From positions 1 through 33,448 of the IMG/VR virus record IMGVR_UViG_3300048921_000578: a stretch of 33,448 bases of DNA; one strand, given 5' to 3'. Under the pieces are notes generated by a model. The model saw only the letters and a program-made list of their open reading frames with translations, had not been told where the DNA came from and searched no databases. The translations under genes and the position numbers were made by a program. Positions 31,122 through 33,448 of the stretch are shown here, in pieces (position 1 is the stretch's first letter; every line of letters begins with the position of its first letter). Origin of the DNA: a virus.

Positions 31122-31362
31122 AATGATTATGCAAGGCTTGTGCCCCGGGCGCCATTCCCAATTGCAAGAAAATCGCGGGCTCACTGTAATAACCCACATC
31201 CTCGTCGCGCTCCTGGCGCCAGGCGATAACCGCCTCATATTCCAGCGCCAGCCCTTCGGCCAACCTTCGTGCCTCGCCCTCCTGGCCGCGTAAGACCGCC
31301 CTACCCGGCTTTAAGCCTTCTGGCCCGGCGCGGAATGGCTGCACCGCATAGATCACCTGCAT
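31111..31362 (-). CDS. small conserved phage/bacterial protein, unknown function
   Basis: 83 residues from the ATG at 31362 (MQVIYAVQPFRAG), with GAGGG seven bases upstream. Similar short proteins with 'VIYAVQPFxAG…R…A…LA' recur in phage and proteobacterial genomes, but no function is known to me. An alternative ATG at 31413 would add 17 basic residues. It is divergent from the PL-like operon, its start ~100 bp from the OL-like operators, so it could be affected by them. Confidence 0.65.
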   Translation of the reverse strand: MQVIYAVQPFRAGPEGLKPGRAVLRGQEGEARRLAEGLALEYEAVIAWRQERDEDVGYYSEPAIFLQLGMAPGAQALHNHYYQ

Positions 31363-31460
31363 GCCCCTGCCCTCTTTCCCGTGGGTTGACAGCTTGCTGC
31401 GCGCGCCTCTCATGCGCCGCGCCTAACATAAACGTTTGCTGAATGCAGACGCCTAGCTGT

Positions 31461-31506
31461 CTAGCATTATGCTATTGCATGTTTGTCTAGCAATGAGCTA
31501 GCATTC
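31461..31506 (+). promoter_or_regulatory. OL-like operators with PL promoter
   Basis: Two sites fit CTAGC-N5-GCTAG: 31487-31501 (perfect) and 31461-31475 (last base differs), centres 26 bp apart. PL is TTGCAT (31475-31480), 18-nt spacer, TAGCAT (31499-31504). Over 32 aligned bases it differs from PR at only 4 positions. A further partial site (CTAGC at 31453) lies upstream. The leader contains a small hairpin CCGGC/GCCGG (31513-31528) before the SD sequence of the first gene. Confidence 0.85.
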
Positions 31507-31542
31507 TTCTCACCGGCACTTCCGCCGGCCCGGGAGGGATCG

Positions 31543-32139
31543 ATGTTCCGCAGCAGCCACAAACGTTCCATGGCAGTCGTCGCGGCGCTGGTGGCCGGGG
31601 TCTGCGCCGCAGCCGGACCGCAGGTCAGCGACCTGCCAAGCGAGTTGGTCGGCGAGTTCCGCAGCGCCCCAGGCGAATCCCTAGATGACTTCATGGTCAT
31701 CGTGGGCGGTGCCCTGCACCGCTTCTCAGCCCGGACACAGTTCGAGGCCTGCGGTTGGATCGGCGTCAGCGCGGATCACAGCCAGTACGGCGTGATCGCC
31801 TATAGCAATCGCTCGCATATCGCCTGCAACAGCCGCGGCATCGACGTGCCGACCGACATGTCGCCCACGCCCTACACCATCCATAGCCATCCGACGCAGA
31901 CCGGCCTGCAGCTCAACAAAGCCGACCGCATCGCGCTGACGCTGCTGGGCAATGGCACGGTGGTCGCTGGCTTGCAGCGAAGCGCAAGCGCGCCTGCAAC
32001 GGTCCAGGTGGTAACGGACGGGTTCAACCTGGGCGACTACAGCCGCACTGGCTATCTCGCCGCCAGCGGCGGCATCTGGTTTCAGAACGGCGCCGGTACA
32101 GACAGGTTCGTCGGCACCTATCAGGCGGTGCAACCGTGA
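31543..32139 (+). CDS. secreted JAMM/MPN+ metalloprotease-like protein (DUF4329-like)
   Basis: 198 residues from the ATG at 31543, with a strong SD sequence (GGGAGGG). The N-terminus is a signal peptide: basic MFRSSHKR, core MAVVAALVAGVCAAA, cleavage probably after the Ala run; there is no lipobox. The mature part has the JAMM order: Glu in FEACGW (E68), HSHP (H114, H116) and Asp in LNKADR (D128). The gap from H116 to D128 is 11 residues, one longer than canonical, and the usual Ser is not evident. It would act in the periplasm or outside. It is the first gene of the PL-like operon, apparently under CI control. Substrate unknown. Confidence 0.75.
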   Translation: MFRSSHKRSMAVVAALVAGVCAAAGPQVSDLPSELVGEFRSAPGESLDDFMVIVGGALHRFSARTQFEACGWIGVSADHSQYGVIAYSNRSHIACNSRGIDVPTDMSPTPYTIHSHPTQTGLQLNKADRIALTLLGNGTVVAGLQRSASAPATVQVVTDGFNLGDYSRTGYLAASGGIWFQNGAGTDRFVGTYQAVQP

Positions 32140-32234
32140 CACGCGCGCTCGACCGTAGCTGGATGTTCTGGGTGGCGCTGATTGTCGTCAGCTGCACGCC
32201 GATAGCGTTGCGCATAGCTGGGGTGCTGTCATGA
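32136..32234 (+). CDS. 32-residue membrane peptide
   Basis: It starts with a GTG overlapping the JAMM gene stop (GTGA) and ends in an ATGA overlap with the next gene. A single hydrophobic segment (WMFWVALIVVSCTPIALRIA) could span the membrane; a Cys lies within it (VVSC, lipobox-like). Its start/stop coupling on both sides is the main support. Function unknown. Confidence 0.55.
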   Translation: MTRALDRSWMFWVALIVVSCTPIALRIAGVLS

Positions 32235-32506
32235 GCACCACGCCCAATCGTGCAGCCGAAATCGCGGCTGACTGCTTGCACTACCCGGTGCGCCCATATG
32301 CGATCGATGTCGTCGCCTTGCTTGCCGACCCGCATTACGACCTGCAAGGGCGAGGGAACATGCTTGCAGGCGCGGAAGCACTGCAGGATCTGATCGAAAC
32401 ACTTGACGGTGTCTCGTTTACGAAAACCGGCCCAGTGATGACGGTCAGCTTTGAGGATGTCGCGGACATCGCTCTCGCGCTACATCGCGTCAAGGGTGCC
32501 GCATGA
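32231..32506 (+). CDS. hypothetical protein (PL-like operon)
   Basis: 91 residues, mixed alpha/beta and soluble (AAEIAADCLHYPVRPYAIDV…EALQDLIETLDGVSF…MTVSFEDVADIALAL). It overlaps both neighbours by 4 nt, so it is translationally coupled within the operon. No recognised family or motif. Confidence 0.65.
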   Translation: MSTTPNRAAEIAADCLHYPVRPYAIDVVALLADPHYDLQGRGNMLAGAEALQDLIETLDGVSFTKTGPVMTVSFEDVADIALALHRVKGAA

Positions 32507-32817
32507 ACAGCACGGCCCCCTATGAACAGCTCGAAGCAGCGGCCAAGAAGATTGCCGCGCACCGGGTACTGAAAGACATCCTCCGAATTCGCCCCGCGCT
32601 CGTGCGCGACGGCACCCTGTTGGACTCACCGGCGGGGACGCCCATCCCCCCGTGCATAGCGGACCCTGCGACACCCTGCGCAGCCTCCGCTCCCGCCGGT
32701 GAGTCCACATCTACTGCGACCCTGGTCGATATGCGCCGCATGGCGGCGAGCTTCGCCTTCGTCGATGCCAGCGTGCTCCTGCTCGCGATCGGCTATGCCA
32801 TTGGGAGGCATCTCTGA
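32503..32817 (+). CDS. hypothetical protein with C-terminal membrane segment
   Basis: 104 residues. The first part is a basic helix (APYEQLEAAAKKIAAHRVLK), the middle a Pro/Ala/Thr-rich linker with two Cys, and the end a hydrophobic span (FAFVDASVLLLAIGYAIGRH), so it may be tail-anchored. It starts within an ATGA overlap and ends in a TGATG overlap with the next gene. Confidence 0.6.
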   Translation: MNSTAPYEQLEAAAKKIAAHRVLKDILRIRPALVRDGTLLDSPAGTPIPPCIADPATPCAASAPAGESTSTATLVDMRRMAASFAFVDASVLLLAIGYAIGRHL

Positions 32818-33059
32818 TGATGATCACTGTTTCTGCCGATGTCGAAGTCGAGCAGGTTTTCGATGAGCTGAGCGAAGAAGACTTGGCATCGTATGGCCTT
32901 GTTCGCGTGAAAGAGGCGGACTGGCAAAAGGTCGCCAGCGCGATTCGCAAGAACGACATCACCGAGGCGCTTCGCATCGTCAGCGAAATCGCCTACGACC
33001 AGGTCAACATCGTTCTCCCGCCACTTCTCACGCCCACCACCGCCGGGAGCGCTGGGTGA
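32817..33059 (+). CDS. hypothetical acidic protein (PL-like operon)
   Basis: 80 residues, acidic and helical (VEVEQVFDELSEEDLASYGL, then ADWQKVASAIRKND). GGGAGG lies nine bases before the ATG at 32817; a second ATG follows at 32820. It ends in an overlap with the next gene. No family recognised; small acidic early phage proteins include inhibitors of host enzymes, but there is no direct evidence for that here. Confidence 0.6.
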   Translation: MMITVSADVEVEQVFDELSEEDLASYGLVRVKEADWQKVASAIRKNDITEALRIVSEIAYDQVNIVLPPLLTPTTAGSAG

Positions 33060-33448
33060 TGGCCGCGCCCATCTACGTCAATTCGCGCATGCCCGAGCGC
33101 GATCAAGAGGTGGTAACAGCGAGAGCTTCAGCGTCGGTATCTGATGTCGCCGAACGCTACGGTCTGAGCAAGAGTTCGGTTACGACCATCTGTCACCGAG
33201 TGCGCGAGCAGAAGCTCTATGAACTGAAGATCGAGCGCCCGGGCGAGCGTGCAACGAGCGTGGGAACAATCATCACGCACAAGGGTTTCACTGAGGCCTG
33301 TATCGGCGCCTATCGCCACTACGGCGATTTCTTCCGCGGACTCGATCTTCCGGATTGGTTCCTGACCGACGGCAACAGCTCCATGACTGTCGAAACGATC
33401 CGCGAAGAAATCGCGCATAGGGCTGGCAAGTCTCTGCCTGGCGCTTAA
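33056..33448 (+). CDS. helix-turn-helix protein (PL-like operon)
   Basis: 130 residues. A helix-turn-helix (ASVSDVAERYGLSKSSVTTI, about 26-45) suggests DNA binding; the C-terminal region (TIITHKGFTEACIGAYRHYG, then DFFRGLDLPDWFL) is unrecognised. The start may be the GTG at 33056 or the ATG at 33059; both follow GGGAG and overlap the upstream stop. The reading frame is complete at the window edge, so the operon may continue beyond it. Confidence 0.65.
   Translation: MMAAPIYVNSRMPERDQEVVTARASASVSDVAERYGLSKSSVTTICHRVREQKLYELKIERPGERATSVGTIITHKGFTEACIGAYRHYGDFFRGLDLPDWFLTDGNSSMTVETIREEIAHRAGKSLPGA

Noticed and set aside
31513-31528. Hairpin CCGGC/GCCGG in the PL leader as an N-type boxB
   Set aside because: The stem is short, the loop is not a boxB-like pentaloop, no boxA is convincing, and no N-like protein was identified. 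Kept only as part of the leader description.
1-33448. tRNA genes, CRISPR arrays, insertion sequences, integrase and att sites
   Set aside because: I looked for cloverleaf-like or regularly spaced repeats, transposase signatures and tyrosine/serine recombinase motifs and saw none. The only regular repeats are the iterons and operators.

Overview
The window is most of a temperate, lambdoid tailed-phage (siphovirus) genome, probably an integrated prophage. It combines an HK97-type head module, a lambda-type tail, a lambda-type lysis and late-control arrangement, and a lambda-type immunity region. The high GC content, codon usage and protein styles suggest a GC-rich proteobacterial host such as Xanthomonadales or Burkholderiales. 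That is an impression, not a measurement. I see no tRNA, integrase or attachment site, so at least one prophage end lies outside the window.

Layout. Positions 1-24528 (minus strand, transcribed right to left) hold the late operon. In transcription order it runs: endolysin, holin, Rz/Rz1 spanins, small genes, HNH nuclease, terminase small and large subunits, portal, ClpP-like protease, major capsid, head-tail connectors, major tail protein, G/GT chaperones made by a -1 frameshift, tape measure, tail tip proteins, a fused I/J-type tip protein, tail fibre genes, and finally an SRAP (YedK/HMCES-like) gene. Positions 24623-28626 (minus) hold the early genes: a CII-family regulator, two winged-helix proteins, an O-like initiator with an internal iteron array, a P-like helicase loader, ninR-like small genes including a YbcO-type nuclease, and a Q-like antiterminator candidate next to the lysis genes.

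Positions 29064-31542 are the immunity region: a Cro-like repressor (minus), a CI/LexA-type repressor (plus), three minus-strand accessory genes, and a second operator cluster. Operators of the form CTAGC-N5-GCTAG occur three times between cro and cI and twice before the plus-strand operon at 31543. The two promoters they overlap are nearly identical (28 of 32 bases), so this is a PR/PL-like pair under one repressor. Positions 31543-33448 (plus) are the PL-like operon. It starts with a secreted JAMM-motif protein and continues with tightly overlapping small genes of unknown function.

How it works together (inference). CI would silence PR and PL. On induction the replication genes are made from PR and the unknown early genes from PL. 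Q-like antitermination would then carry RNA polymerase through a terminator just before the endolysin and three more hairpin terminators within the late operon. The most notable points are the twin operator system, the JAMM gene leading the PL operon, a conserved head-module gene with no usable start codon, the iteron origin inside the O-like gene, and the GT frameshift.
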